64,000 nt of DNA from an uncultured Syntrophobacterales bacterium (GCA_903928915.1 CAIYSL010000076.1:1-64000), one strand, 5' to 3'; shown: positions 54,107 through 62,890, counted from the first letter of the stretch. Notes: generated by a model from the letters alone, not told the origin. Program-made: numbers and translations.

Positions 54107-55497
54107 TGCGCCCTCTCCTTCGGTTCCTCCAGCTGCAAGTCCGCCAGGATCGTGCCGCTTGCGTACCCGAGGTTGGCCAGTGCCAGCGTGTACTCGTTTT
54201 CCCTGGCGACGAGCGTTGCCCGGGCGTGGTCGAAGCTGAGCTGCGCGTCGAGCAGATCCACCAGCGGCGCGAGCGAGCCTTCGTACCTGAGCTTCACCAG
54301 GCGTCGGCCCTCTGCTGCGGTTTGCAGCGCCGCCCGTGCCAGTTCCCGGTTCTTTCTCGCCTCCTCCAGGGTCAACCATGCCTCGTCCACCTGGAAGGAG
54401 ACCAGCTTTTTCATCCCGGCCAGATGCTCTTCCACTTCCGCTACCTGGTGCATCGCCTTTGTCTTTTCATGCTTCCGTTTGGTCCCGTCGAAGATCTCCC
54501 AGCGCAGAAAGGCCATCACCTGCCAGCTGTCGCCTTCACCGCCCAGGGGCCTGTTGTGGTCGTTGAGCTGGTAGGTGCCGCCCACGCCCAGCAGGGGGAA
54601 AAAGCCCGCATCGGCCAGCTTGGTGTTGCTGACGGCGTTCTCCCGCCGGAGTTCCAGCGACTTGATGTCCCGCCGGAGCAGTGATTCCCGCCGGAGATCG
54701 TCGATCTCCCGGACCGGCAGGGCGGGCGCCTCCGCGGTGACATCGACCGCTGCCGCAGAGCCGGTCATCAGGCCGAGCGCCCGCTTGGCCACGGCGAGGT
54801 TCTTTTCGGCGCTGACGAGCCGCTGCCGGGCCTCGGCCACCGCGGTCCCGGCCCGGAGTGTATCGGAATACAGCCCGAGCCCCTCTGCGTGTCGCAGCTC
54901 CGCCAGCCGCTGATGCTCCCGGGCATCGGCGATCGCCCGCTCCGCCACCCGGACATACTCCGCTGCCGTCCCCACCCGCAGGTAGGATTGCACCACCTTG
55001 AAGGCGATCTCCTCGTTCTTCCGCAGGAGGGACTCCCGGGAGGCATCCGCTTCCCGTTTGGACATCTCCAGGCCGATAGCGGCCTTCCTGACGAACAGGG
55101 GCTGTTCGAACGAGAGGGCGGTCTGAAAATCGGAGATCGCCGCGGGGCGGTTGAGGGTGTCGGGTGAAAAATCCGGCAGCTCGATCCGTTCCTGGTTGAG
55201 TTTGGTCATGAAGGCGTAGGTCGGGTTGACGGTTCGCAGGTAGCGCTCTTCCAGCGATACCCGGGGCAGGAGATAGCTCCGGGCGATGCCCACGTCGGCC
55301 TGCCGCGCCGCGTGTGCGCTCCCCTGCGCCTTGAGTTCGTGGTTGCTCTGCAGGGCGGCCTGTACGGCTTCGGTGAGGGTGAGCCGCGTCTGCGCCGTCC
55401 CCAGTACGGCGTTGCCGAGGAGGAGCGCAAGGGTCAGCAGGCCGAGGGTGGTCGCCCCCGGTCGCGGTCCGTCGGTCTTCATGCCGGGCTGTTTCAT
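54103..55497 (-). CDS. TolC-family outer-membrane efflux protein
   Basis: Outer-membrane channel of the tripartite pump, 464 residues. A signal peptide (to about 36, ending TAQ) precedes two repeats of the OEP fold, each rich in long helices (LTLTEAVQAALQSNHELKAQ starts the first; RRDIKSLELRRENAVSNTKLADAGFFP starts the second) with short beta strands (YLLPRVSLEERYL, FFPLLGVGGTYQL). Length and duplication are normal for TolC. The start at 55497 follows AGGAGGC; a more upstream ATG (55515) is possible. It is coupled to the adaptor gene by a four-base overlap and lies 91 nt after the DUF2892 gene. Confidence 0.95.
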   Translation of the reverse strand: MKQPGMKTDGPRPGATTLGLLTLALLLGNAVLGTAQTRLTLTEAVQAALQSNHELKAQGSAHAARQADVGIARSYLLPRVSLEERYLRTVNPTYAFMTKLNQERIELPDFSPDTLNRPAAISDFQTALSFEQPLFVRKAAIGLEMSKREADASRESLLRKNEEIAFKVVQSYLRVGTAAEYVRVAERAIADAREHQRLAELRHAEGLGLYSDTLRAGTAVAEARQRLVSAEKNLAVAKRALGLMTGSAAAVDVTAEAPALPVREIDDLRRESLLRRDIKSLELRRENAVSNTKLADAGFFPLLGVGGTYQLNDHNRPLGGEGDSWQVMAFLRWEIFDGTKRKHEKTKAMHQVAEVEEHLAGMKKLVSFQVDEAWLTLEEARKNRELARAALQTAAEGRRLVKLRYEGSLAPLVDLLDAQLSFDHARATLVARENEYTLALANLGYASGTILADLQLEEPKERAQ

Positions 55498-55588
55498 AGA
55501 GCCTCCTGAGTGCACCGACCCGGGGGGCGGCTGTCCGGAAAAGGGACAAGCCCTGCCGCGGGCCGGGTCCGGACGCGACGCTCCCCTC

Positions 55589-55783
55589 TCAACAGCCGCC
55601 GGGCATGCCCAGCCGCTCCAGAATCTTGTCCATCAGGCACCAGCCGGTGAAAGCGGACTGCAGCAGGTTGGCCCCGGAGAACGCGGCGATCCACAACCAG
55701 GCGGGGCTGTGGATCTGGGCCAGCAGCAGGGAGATCAGGATGAAGCTGCCGACAATGGCGCGGATGGATCGTTCCCTGTTCAT
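55589..55783 (-). CDS. Small DUF2892-type membrane protein
   Basis: 64-residue inner-membrane protein with two hydrophobic helices (about 9-25 and 28-45). It starts MNRERSIRAIVG and ends CLMDKILERLGM, the hallmark termini of DUF2892/YgaP-transmembrane proteins. It is the first gene of the RND efflux operon, behind a good promoter and GGGAGGTG. DUF2892 proteins often sit beside rhodanese, thioredoxin or efflux genes; their function is unknown. Here it is probably co-expressed with the pump. Confidence 0.85.
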   Translation of the reverse strand: MNRERSIRAIVGSFILISLLLAQIHSPAWLWIAAFSGANLLQSAFTGWCLMDKILERLGMPGGC

Positions 55784-55803
55784 GTCTGCACCTCCCGGAA
55801 CAT

Positions 55804-55832
55804 ACCATACTCCTGCCCCGCAGGATTGTCCA
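55804..55832 (-). promoter_or_regulatory. Promoter of the DUF2892-TolC-adaptor-RND operon
   Basis: Minus-strand TGGACA (55832-55827), 17-bp spacer, TATGGT (55809-55804). The transcription start would be only about 14 nt before the ATG. Confidence 0.6.
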
Positions 55833-55889
55833 GCCTGCGGGACGTTCATACCCTTCTGCCGCACCGTCGTCAAACGCGGTCACCATCAC

Positions 55890-55918
55890 TGGATATTTCC
55901 CGCCCCTTCCTGTATAAT
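55890..55918 (+). promoter_or_regulatory. Promoter of the small membrane protein gene at 55990
   Basis: TGGATA at 55890-55895, 17-bp spacer, perfect -10 TATAAT at 55913-55918. It may also drive the GAF-GAPDH-regulator genes downstream. Confidence 0.6.
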
Positions 55919-55989
55919 CTGCGCACAGTCCGGGGCGGGAACGCCCGGGACCATTTCCCCTTTGTCGGAAGCGGAGCGAGGAGGAGACA

Positions 55990-56223
55990 GTGGGCGATAC
56001 GAATACCATGATGATCCTGGGGGGATTTCTGCTCACCCTGATCTGCCAGGATATCGTTGCCGTCCAGGCGATCAGGAAGAATACGCGGGAGGGGATCCTC
56101 TGCGCGATGATCCCCGGGTATATCCTGTACTACGTCGGCCGCGAGGGGGCGAGCCGGTATGCCAAGCCGCTCGTCGGCTGGCTGGTCGGCCTGGGGCTGA
56201 TCGTGATGGGCCTCATGCGGTGA
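55990..56223 (+). CDS. Hypothetical small membrane protein
   Basis: 77-residue protein starting at a GTG behind GGAGGAGACA. It has two likely membrane helices (about 8-26 and 57-75) joined by a short polar loop containing AIRKNTREGI and YYVGREGASRYAKP. No family is recognised. It may share a transcript with the GAF protein 110 nt downstream, and is divergent from the RND operon. Confidence 0.7.
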   Translation: MGDTNTMMILGGFLLTLICQDIVAVQAIRKNTREGILCAMIPGYILYYVGREGASRYAKPLVGWLVGLGLIVMGLMR

Positions 56224-56333
56224 CCGGAGGCGCAGCCCGCCCCCCTCCGGCCCGCGGGCAGGGTGAGGGCGGCCGCGACCGACACGGCCGGGCGGGTGCA
56301 GCGCCCGGGAAGGTGCAAACAGGAGGTGAGCCT

Positions 56334-56897
56334 ATGAGAGGGAAGGACATCGATTATTTTGCGGCCCTGTACGACGTGGCACGGGTGATCAACGCCTCCC
56401 TGGAGCCGTCCAAGGTCCTGGAGAAGATCGTGCAGAGCGTCGTCAAGGCGATGGGGGTCAAGGCGGGCAGCATCCGGCTGCTGGACTCCCGGGAGCGCCG
56501 GCTGGTGCTCGGCGCGGCAAGCGGCCTTTCCAAGGGGTACATCCGCAAGGGGCCGATTTCCATCGCCGAGAGCGGCCTCGACCGCAAGGTGCTCACGGGC
56601 AAGACGGTCTGGCTCGCAGACGCCCAGACGGCGAAGGCCTTTCAGTACGGCGCCATGGCCAAGACGGAGGGGATCAAATCCGTCCTCGTGGTGCCGCTGA
56701 TGCTGGAGAAGAAGGCGATCGGCGTGCTTCGGGTCTACGCCGGGCAGGTCCGCAGGTTCGGTGACGACGAACTCAAGTTCCTCAAGGCCGTGGCGAACCT
56801 CAGCGCGATCGCCCTGGACAACGCCCGCATGCACGAGACGCTCCGGACGCGGTGCGACCTGATGGCGGCCCACAAGTACCGCATCGACGACAACTGA
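56334..56897 (+). CDS. Stand-alone GAF-domain protein
   Basis: 187-residue soluble protein that is essentially one GAF domain (LYDVARVINASLEPSKVLEKIV entry helix near 10-32; GVKAGSIRLLDSRERRLVLGAASG near 45-70; SVLVVPLMLEKKAIGVLRVY near 123-143; ending with the dimer helix LKAVANLSAIALDNARMHETL). No catalytic domain is attached, so it is a binding or sensory module. The ATG follows AGGAGGTGAG. The GAPDH gene begins 12 nt after it and a sigma54 regulator overlaps GAPDH, which suggests a sensor role linked to central metabolism. Confidence 0.88.
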   Translation: MRGKDIDYFAALYDVARVINASLEPSKVLEKIVQSVVKAMGVKAGSIRLLDSRERRLVLGAASGLSKGYIRKGPISIAESGLDRKVLTGKTVWLADAQTAKAFQYGAMAKTEGIKSVLVVPLMLEKKAIGVLRVYAGQVRRFGDDELKFLKAVANLSAIALDNARMHETLRTRCDLMAAHKYRIDDN

Positions 56898-56909
56898 AAG
56901 GAGGTCCCC

Positions 56910-57923
56910 ATGGTACGCCTTGGCATCAACGGCTTCGGCCGGATCGGGCGGCAGGTCCTCAAGGCTGTCCTGGCCCGGTACCCCGAGTCCCTCCAGGTCG
57001 TGGCGGTGAACGACCTCTTCGATGTGGCGACGAACGCCCATCTGTTCAAGTTCGACACGAACTACGGCCGGTACAGCGGCCAGGTGGGCGTGAGGAAGGA
57101 CAACTTCATCATCGACGGCCGGCCGATCAAGAGCCTCTCCTTCCGGGATCCCGCCTCCATCCCCTGGGACGACGAGGGGGTCGACATCGTGATCGAGAGC
57201 ACGGGCCTCTTTCTGACCGGGCCGAAGGCCGCCGCCCATCTCCAGGCCGGCGCCAAGAAGGTGATCATCACCGCCCCCGCCAAGGAAGAGGACCTGACGG
57301 TCGTGATGGGGGTCAACCACACCGATTACCGGCCCCGGAAGCACCATATCGTCTCGAACGCCTCCTGCACCACGAACTGTCTCGCCCCGCCGGCCATGGT
57401 CGTCCACAACGCCTTCGGGATCGAGAAGGCGATGATGACGACGGTCCACTCCTACACCAACGACCAGCGGATCCTCGATTTGCCCCACAAAGACCTCCGC
57501 CGCGCCCGTGCGGCTGCGATGAACATCATCCCCACCACGACCGGCGCGGCCAAGGCCGTGGCCCTGGTCATCCCCGAACTCGCCGGCCGGTTCGACGGCT
57601 ACTCGCTGCGCGTGCCGACCCCGACGGTTTCCATCGTCGATTTCGTCGCCCAGCTCCGGAAGAAGACGACGACCGAGGAGCTCAGGAAGGTCCTCTGCGA
57701 CGCGGCGGCGAGAAAGCTCAAAGGGATCATGGCCTGCGAGGAGGAGCCCCTCGTGTCGATGGATTTCAAGGGGGACGCCCACTCCTCCGTCGTGGACGTG
57801 GAGTTCACCCAGGTCCTCAAGGACGACATGGCAAAGGTCGTCGCCTGGTACGACAACGAATGGGGCTACTCCTGCCGGGTGGCGGACTTGGCCCGGTACA
57901 TGGGGGAGAAGGGGCTTGGCTAA
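56910..57923 (+). CDS. gap: Glyceraldehyde-3-phosphate dehydrogenase, type I
   Basis: Glycolytic/gluconeogenic enzyme that oxidises glyceraldehyde-3-phosphate to 1,3-bisphosphoglycerate with NAD(P). The 337 residues contain the Rossmann motif [13 protein letters not shown] near 5-17, the active-site cysteine in [12 protein letters not shown] near 153, the partner histidine in TTVHSYT near 180, and the carboxy-terminal [12 protein letters not shown]. The coenzyme loop reads VAVNDLFD, with Asp in the usual NAD-selecting area. GAAAGGAGGT precedes the ATG. It is unusual in being embedded between a GAF protein and a sigma54 regulator rather than with pgk and tpi; its last eight bases overlap the regulator. 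Confidence 0.96.
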   Translation: MVRLGINGFGRIGRQVLKAVLARYPESLQVVAVNDLFDVATNAHLFKFDTNYGRYSGQVGVRKDNFIIDGRPIKSLSFRDPASIPWDDEGVDIVIESTGLFLTGPKAAAHLQAGAKKVIITAPAKEEDLTVVMGVNHTDYRPRKHHIVSNASCTTNCLAPPAMVVHNAFGIEKAMMTTVHSYTNDQRILDLPHKDLRRARAAAMNIIPTTTGAAKAVALVIPELAGRFDGYSLRVPTPTVSIVDFVAQLRKKTTTEELRKVLCDAAARKLKGIMACEEEPLVSMDFKGDAHSSVVDVEFTQVLKDDMAKVVAWYDNEWGYSCRVADLARYMGEKGLG

Positions 57924-59265
57924 GGGAGACGGGAACAGGAAGATCCGGATCCTCGTCATCGACGACGACGCGGTGGCCTGCGAGTTTCTCCAGGAGGCGC
58001 TCCACAGGGCCGGCTACGAAGTGGATGCGTTCACCTCGGCGCTTGCGGCCCTCGCGGAAGACCTCGCCCGCTACGACCTGCTGTTGTCCGACATCCGGAT
58101 GCCGGACATGGACGGCCTGCAGTTTCTCCGGCAGGTGCACGAGCGCTGGCCGCACTTTCCCGTGATCCTGATGACGGCCTTCGGCTCGCTGGAGACGACG
58201 ATGGAGGCCCTGCGGCTGGGGGCTTGGGATTACATCAGCAAGCCCTTCTCCCCCGAGGCGATCCGCGCCATGGTCCAGAAGGTACTCGAGGTCCGCGACC
58301 TCCAGCAGCACTGGATCCAGGGGCAGCCGGAGGACGACAAGAAGGAGCCGCACTTCATCGGCTCCTCCGCGGTGATGGTCGACTTCTATAAGCAGATCGC
58401 CCGGGTGGCCGATGCCTCGGCGAGCGTCCTGATCAGCGGGGAGAGCGGAACCGGCAAGGAGCTGACGGCCCGTTCGCTCCACCGGCTGAGCGCCCGGCGC
58501 GGCAAGCCCTTTCTGGCGGTCAACTGCGGCGCCATCCCGGAAACCCTCCTCGAATCGGAGCTGTTCGGGTACGAACGGGGGGCCTTCACCGGGGCTGATC
58601 ATGCGCACATGGGTCTGCTCGAGGCGGCCCAGCACGGCACGATCTTCCTCGACGAGATCACCGAGATGTCGCCGGCGCTCCAGGGGAAGCTGCTCAGGTT
58701 CATGCAGAACGGCGAGGTGCGCAGGCTCGGAGGGCACGAGGCGCGGCACGTAGGGGTCCGGGTGGTTGCGGCGGCAAACCGGGATATCGACGCGGAGGCC
58801 CGGGCCGGACGGTTCCGCTCCGACCTCCTGTACCGGTTCGTCGTGCGCCTCCAGGTGCCGCCGCTGCGGGCGCACAAGGAGGACCTCCCGCAGCTCGTGG
58901 AATCGCTGCTGAAGAAACTGGGCTACCCCACGGTCCGGATCTCCGACGAGGCGATGGAATTGCTGATCTCCTCCGACTGGCCGGGGAATGTGCGCGAGCT
59001 GGAGAACGTCCTGCGCCAGACCCTGCTGCTGTCCCCGTTCACGGTGATCCTGCCCGAGAATCTCCCCGAGAAGCTGCGTCCCGTCCGCAGCGAGGAGACA
59101 CCGCTGCTGTCGCCGCTCGAAACGGCGGAACGGCAGCAGATCCTCCGGACCCTGGAGGGGACGGCCTGGAATCAAAGCCGGGCCGCCCAACGGCTGGGGA
59201 TCGACCGGAAGACCCTGCGGACCAAGATCCAGCGGTACGCCCTCATGCCGCCGCCGGGAAGGTGA
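57916..59265 (+). CDS. Sigma54-dependent response regulator (NtrC/AtoC-like)
   Basis: 449-residue activator. The receiver starts [15 protein letters not shown] and has its phospho-acceptor in [13 protein letters not shown] near 56. The AAA+ domain has Walker A GESGTGKE near 174, GAFTGA near 221, TIFLDEITE as Walker B and FRSDLLYR. The carboxy-terminal Fis-type helix-turn-helix is complete ([21 protein letters not shown]). The start is a TTG (57916) inside the end of the GAPDH gene, with GAAGGGG just before it, so its translation is coupled to GAPDH. The likely partner kinase is encoded convergently, the two 3' ends overlapping by 23 bp. Confidence 0.94.
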   Translation: MAKGDGNRKIRILVIDDDAVACEFLQEALHRAGYEVDAFTSALAALAEDLARYDLLLSDIRMPDMDGLQFLRQVHERWPHFPVILMTAFGSLETTMEALRLGAWDYISKPFSPEAIRAMVQKVLEVRDLQQHWIQGQPEDDKKEPHFIGSSAVMVDFYKQIARVADASASVLISGESGTGKELTARSLHRLSARRGKPFLAVNCGAIPETLLESELFGYERGAFTGADHAHMGLLEAAQHGTIFLDEITEMSPALQGKLLRFMQNGEVRRLGGHEARHVGVRVVAAANRDIDAEARAGRFRSDLLYRFVVRLQVPPLRAHKEDLPQLVESLLKKLGYPTVRISDEAMELLISSDWPGNVRELENVLRQTLLLSPFTVILPENLPEKLRPVRSEETPLLSPLETAERQQILRTLEGTAWNQSRAAQRLGIDRKTLRTKIQRYALMPPPGR

Positions 59266-60742
59266 TGACGATCGTCGTCCCCTGACCCGGCCGGCTGTCG
59301 ATCGCGATTCTCCCGCCGTGCATCTTGAGGATGTCCTGGACGATGGCCAGCCCCAACCCCCGCATCCCCTCCTCCTGATGGGTGCTGAAGAAGGGTTCGC
59401 AGACCCGCTCCATCAGCTCCGGCGGGATCCCCTGGCCGGTATCCTGCACGGTGAGCGACACCTCGCGCCGGTCCGCATCGGCCCGGCCGGAGATCGTCAG
59501 CCGCCCCCCTGTCGGCATCGCCTCCATGGCATTCTGGATCAGGTTGAACAGGGCCGTCTGGACGCGGGAACGGTCGGCGTTGATCCTCGGCAGCTGGCCG
59601 TCGAGCTGGACGGTAAGCTCGATCCCCGCTTTCCGCGTGAGCGGCTCCACGAGGGGGAGGGTCTCGTTCAGCAGGTCCGGGACCAGGACGGCCTCGAAAT
59701 GGGGTTCCGGCGGCCGTGTCGCGCGCCGGACGTTCTGGATGACCGTGTTGAGGCGCTGGGTCTGCTGGATGATCAGCTCCAGCTTGCGGGTCTCATCGGG
59801 CGGCCGGTTCCCCTGCTCCTGGAGCAGCTTGGCCAGGCCGGCGATAGAGTGGAGCGGCGTCCCGAGGTCGTGCGCCAGCGTGGCGGTGAGGTACCCCAGG
59901 GCGGTGAGCTGCTGGAGCTGGCCGACCTGTTTCTGGAGCTCCACGACCCGGCGGGTCTCCTCCTGGACGCGGTCCTCGAGGTCCCGGGTCAATTCCCGGT
60001 TCCTGGCCAAGACCTGCTCGATCTCCCGGGCCATCGAATTGAAGTGCTCGGCCAGATGTCCCCATTCGTCCCGGCGGCTGATCGGGATCGGCGTTACGTA
60101 CTGCCCTGTCTGGAATTCGTCGATGGCGCGGACGATGACCCCCAGGGGCCTGCCGATCAGCCAGCGGTAGCTGACCGCGAGGACCGCCAGGATGATGGCG
60201 AGCAGCCCGATCGAGCTGATGACGAGCAGCCGCTGCGCCCGGGAGAGGATCTCGGCGTTGAGTCTGCTGAAGGTGATCACCCCCACCACGAACTGCGTCG
60301 CCTTGGTCTTTTCGGAGACGACGGGGTACAGCAGCCCCGCAGCGGGACCGTCGTCGATCTGCAGACGGATGAACTGGGGCTTGCGCGCTGCCGCCACGGA
60401 GCTGACCAGGCCGTCCGGCCATTCGTACCGGACCCGGCTGGCGCCGGCGATGTACTCGATGTAATCGATGTCGTAGTTGACGACGGTGAAGATGTCGATC
60501 CTGGCCAGCCGCACGTCGGTCTGGATCTGCTCCTTGAGGCTCGTGTCGAGGGCGGAGAGCCCGTGGCCGGTGGGGAACCGCTGGTAGTAGGTGCTGACCG
60601 TTTCGGCCACGCTGGAGAGGCGTTTCGCCTGCTGCTCCACGAGGAGCTGGTCGAGCGTCTGGATCTGCACCCATCCCCACACGGCCATGGTGACGGCCAG
60701 CCCCAGGATGGTGATGACGATCAGACGGGTACGGACGGTCAT
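59243..60742 (-). CDS. Membrane sensor histidine kinase (NtrB-like)
   Basis: 499-residue two-component sensor. Membrane helices lie at about 7-25 and 178-198 around a 150-residue periplasmic domain. A HAMP region (about 200-250, IDEFQTGQYVTPIPISRRDEW) and a coiled coil follow. The phospho-acceptor His is in TLAHDLGTPLHSI near 289 and the ATPase domain has NLIQNAMEAMP, DTGQGIPPEL and RGLGLAIVQDI. No receiver is attached, so it needs a separate regulator; the convergent NtrC-like gene is the obvious partner. A perfect TATAAT lies 52 bp before the start (60794-60799). The gene ends inside the regulator gene. Confidence 0.94.
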   Translation of the reverse strand: MTVRTRLIVITILGLAVTMAVWGWVQIQTLDQLLVEQQAKRLSSVAETVSTYYQRFPTGHGLSALDTSLKEQIQTDVRLARIDIFTVVNYDIDYIEYIAGASRVRYEWPDGLVSSVAAARKPQFIRLQIDDGPAAGLLYPVVSEKTKATQFVVGVITFSRLNAEILSRAQRLLVISSIGLLAIILAVLAVSYRWLIGRPLGVIVRAIDEFQTGQYVTPIPISRRDEWGHLAEHFNSMAREIEQVLARNRELTRDLEDRVQEETRRVVELQKQVGQLQQLTALGYLTATLAHDLGTPLHSIAGLAKLLQEQGNRPPDETRKLELIIQQTQRLNTVIQNVRRATRPPEPHFEAVLVPDLLNETLPLVEPLTRKAGIELTVQLDGQLPRINADRSRVQTALFNLIQNAMEAMPTGGRLTISGRADADRREVSLTVQDTGQGIPPELMERVCEPFFSTHQEEGMRGLGLAIVQDILKMHGGRIAIDSRPGQGTTIVITFPAAA

Positions 60743-60793
60743 GGAGCGCTCCCGTGCGGAGGATTACCGGCCAATCCCGGCCCGCGGCTGCGC

Positions 60794-60799
60794 ATTATA
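60794..60799 (-). promoter_or_regulatory. -10 element of the sensor kinase gene
   Basis: Perfect TATAAT on the minus strand; the -35 position (about GTGCAA) is poor. Confidence 0.35.
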
Positions 60800-60854
60800 C
60801 CTGCATCGCCGGATAATTGCACGCCTGCGGTGCATCCGCAAACCTGTGCGAATC

Positions 60855-60899
60855 CCGGAAAAGACAAGGGGTGCGGGGACGAATCCCCGCACCCCTGTC
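60855..60899 (-). terminator. Strong intrinsic terminator after the Lys/Glu-rich gene
   Basis: 13-bp perfect stem AGGGGTGCGGGGA / TCCCCGCACCCCT with a four-base loop, extended by GAC/GTC past a bulge, and followed on the minus strand by TGTCTTTTCC. It lies just downstream of the small exported protein's stop. Confidence 0.85.
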
Positions 60900-60919
60900 G
60901 AGCGATCAGAAAAAGAGCG

Positions 60920-61138
60920 TTACTTCTTGGGCTCTTCCTTCTTCTCTTCCTTCGCTTCCTTCTTCTCTTTCTTTTCCTTCTTGGCGGCCTTCTTCTCTTC
61001 CTTCTTCTCTTCCTTCATCTCTTTCTTCTCGGCCATCGGTGCGGGGGCCGGGGCGGCTTCCTTCTTCGGCTCGCCGGCGATTGCGGTCGTGCAGAACAGG
61101 AACACCAGTGCGATTGCCCATACGATCAAACGTTTCAT
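60920..61138 (-). CDS. Small exported Lys/Glu-rich low-complexity protein
   Basis: 72-residue protein with a clear signal peptide (MKRLIVWAIALVFLFCTTAIAG, cleavage after AIA near 21). The mature part is almost only Lys, Glu and Ala: EPKKEAAPAPAP, then repeats of KKE/EEKK to the end. It should be a highly charged, extended or single-alpha-helix periplasmic peptide. No family or enzyme function is recognised. A GAGGAGGAAAG ribosome-binding site and a strong terminator support it as a real, efficiently expressed gene. The repeat tract is prone to slippage, so its length may differ between strains. Confidence 0.8.
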   Translation of the reverse strand: MKRLIVWAIALVFLFCTTAIAGEPKKEAAPAPAPMAEKKEMKEEKKEEKKAAKKEKKEKKEAKEEKKEEPKK

Positions 61139-61249
61139 CTTCTTTCCTCCTCTTCTAGTTGTTTTGCTGGCCCCCGTCCGCTTCGCGGGGAGGCCGCCTC
61201 GCTATCCCCTGACGATGTCCGCCAGGGGCTCCAAACCTTTGTCCCGCGC

Positions 61250-61639
61250 CTATTTCGTGACCGGCGCCGCCTGGCCTGCGGCCTGCTTCGCGGTCCTCGG
61301 GGGGTCCTTCTTCGGCTTCTGGACGGCGGTCATCTTCGCCGGCGCCACGCGGATCAGGATGAGCCGGCCGTCCTTTTCGCGGTAGCTGACCTTGATCTGA
61401 TCACCCACGGCGATGTCGGCGAAGGGTTTCTCCAGGACGAACTCCATCGTCTCCGCCTCGCCTTTGAGTGTACGCTCGACCTTGAGGAGCGTAGCGGTCA
61501 CTTCGGTCACCTTGCCCGCTGTGCTCATCTCCGGCACCCGGGGGGGGGCAGGCGGGGCCTTCGCCTTCTCCGCCGCGAACGCCGCGGTGAAACCCAAAAG
61601 CAACAGCACGCTCACCGCTCCGATCAGAAAACGTTTCAT
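61250..61639 (-). CDS. Hypothetical exported protein with small beta-barrel-like domain
   Basis: 129 residues from the ATG at 61639. A signal peptide (MKRFLIGAVSVLLLLGF to AFAA, about 1-23) is followed by an Ala/Pro-rich linker and a domain of about 60 residues with alternating strands (GKVTEVTATLLKVERT, METMEFVLE-like, IAVGDQIKVSYREKDGRLIL). This resembles the small OB-fold/DUF1344-like periplasmic proteins. The tail is Lys/Pro/Ala-rich. In-frame ATGs four and six codons upstream (61651, 61657) are alternative starts; none has a perfect ribosome-binding site. A gene for another small exported protein follows on the same strand. Function unknown. Confidence 0.72.
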   Translation of the reverse strand: MKRFLIGAVSVLLLLGFTAAFAAEKAKAPPAPPRVPEMSTAGKVTEVTATLLKVERTLKGEAETMEFVLEKPFADIAVGDQIKVSYREKDGRLILIRVAPAKMTAVQKPKKDPPRTAKQAAGQAAPVTK

Positions 61640-61797
61640 CCCGTGTCCCATTGCCATCCCGCCGTATTCTGCCTGCGCATACTCCAGCAAGGCCCATGCC
61701 AGTGCGGAGGCGGTCCCGGTTATCGGCACAAGGGGGTAAAAGGAATGGCGGTATTGTCGTTCCACCTGCCCGGTGAGCCGGTCCCTGCGGACGGCTT

Positions 61798-61840
61798 GGT
61801 GGTGCAATATTCCCCAGGGTCTGGGGAATATTGCACCACC
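61798..61840. repeat. Perfect 20-bp inverted repeat
   Basis: Left arm 61798-61817 ends in GCAATATTCCCCAG; right arm 61821-61840 begins CTGGGGAATATTGC; the arms are exact complements over 20 bp with a GGT spacer. It lies 35 bp after the lipid-kinase stop and 160 bp before the small exported-protein start (minus strand), with no U-run on either side. It is too long and perfect for an ordinary operator. Confidence 0.95.
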
Positions 61841-61875
61841 GTTGCTCTCCGGGGAGGGGCAGGGGCGTCCGGTGA

Positions 61876-62823
61876 TCACCGGCGGGCAGGGGGGGCGTTC
61901 ATGATCATCTTGAGCGCGGCCGGGCAGATCGTGAACTCGGCGGGCAGGACGCCCGGCTGTTCGCCGTCTACGTCCAGGAGAACCCGCTGGTCGGAATCGG
62001 CAACCACCGTTCGACCCGTCTGGACCGATACCTGCCGGACACGCTCGATCCCCCCCAGGTACAGTTTGGGGAGGTGCCGGAAGACCGTGGGGACGCTCAT
62101 CGCGCCGATTACGGTGATGTGGAAGAGGCCGTCGTCGGTTACGGCGTCGGGGGCGACGAGCATCCCCCCGCCGTGGTAGCGCCCGTTGGCGACGGCGACG
62201 TTGAGGATCTCGACGGTCCGTTCATCCCCCCCATCCACGCGGATGCGGACCCGCTTCTTCCCGTATCTGCACAGGGTGATCAGGGTGCCCGCGATGAACG
62301 TGACGAAGGGGCCGCAGGCCTTGTTCGTCCGGTTCACCCGGTCCACGACCTCGCCTCCGAGCCCGAAGCTCGCAATATTATGGAAGTACCTGCTACATTG
62401 GCCGCCTGCGTGGCTGCGGTAGCGGATCCGTCCGAGGTCGATGGTGCGGATGTTGCCTTCCCGGAGGGTGGCCAGCGATGCCTCCAGTCCGGCCGGGATG
62501 GGGGTGGTCCGGCGGAAATCGCAGCCGGTCCCGTTGGGAAGAAATCCGAGCACGGCATCCGGCCTGAGGGGGCCCTGCGCGTCGAAAAATCCGTTGACCA
62601 CCTCGTTCAGCGTGCCGTCGCCGCCGACGCAGACGATCCGGTCGGCGCCCGCCCGCAGGTGCTCCCTGGTTATCCGGGTTGCGTCTTCCGGTCCGCCGGT
62701 CATGCAGGCTGCAAAGGGGCCGACGAACTCCGCGGCCCGGGCCTCGATTCGCGGCCACGCCTTGCCCGTCGACCCGTTGCCCGCATGCGGATTGACCACG
62801 AAGACCGTTCTTGGGGGACCCAA
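61876..62823 (-). CDS. Diacylglycerol-kinase-family lipid kinase
   Basis: Soluble or peripheral kinase of the DagK/YegS family, about 315 residues. It begins TVFVVNPHAGNG (nucleotide-binding strand), has the signature VGGDGTLNEVVNG near 62-74, LGFLPNGTGCDFRR near 95 (usually GTANDFAR, here with Cys-Asp), and a beta-rich carboxy-terminal half ending with VLLDVDGEQPGVLPAEF. Likely substrates are diacylglycerol or related lipids. The start is probably the TTG at 62823, five bases after GGGAGG; a GTG two codons earlier (62829) is possible. The much longer open frame upstream is spurious. A TATACT lies about 70 bp upstream. Confidence 0.9.
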   Translation of the reverse strand: MGPPRTVFVVNPHAGNGSTGKAWPRIEARAAEFVGPFAACMTGGPEDATRITREHLRAGADRIVCVGGDGTLNEVVNGFFDAQGPLRPDAVLGFLPNGTGCDFRRTTPIPAGLEASLATLREGNIRTIDLGRIRYRSHAGGQCSRYFHNIASFGLGGEVVDRVNRTNKACGPFVTFIAGTLITLCRYGKKRVRIRVDGGDERTVEILNVAVANGRYHGGGMLVAPDAVTDDGLFHITVIGAMSVPTVFRHLPKLYLGGIERVRQVSVQTGRTVVADSDQRVLLDVDGEQPGVLPAEFTICPAALKMIMNAPPARR

Positions 62824-62890
62824 CTCCACCTCCCACCCGTTGCCGCGCCGATTTTCCCGGGGAAGAACCCCGGCGATGAAAGCGGGCGGA

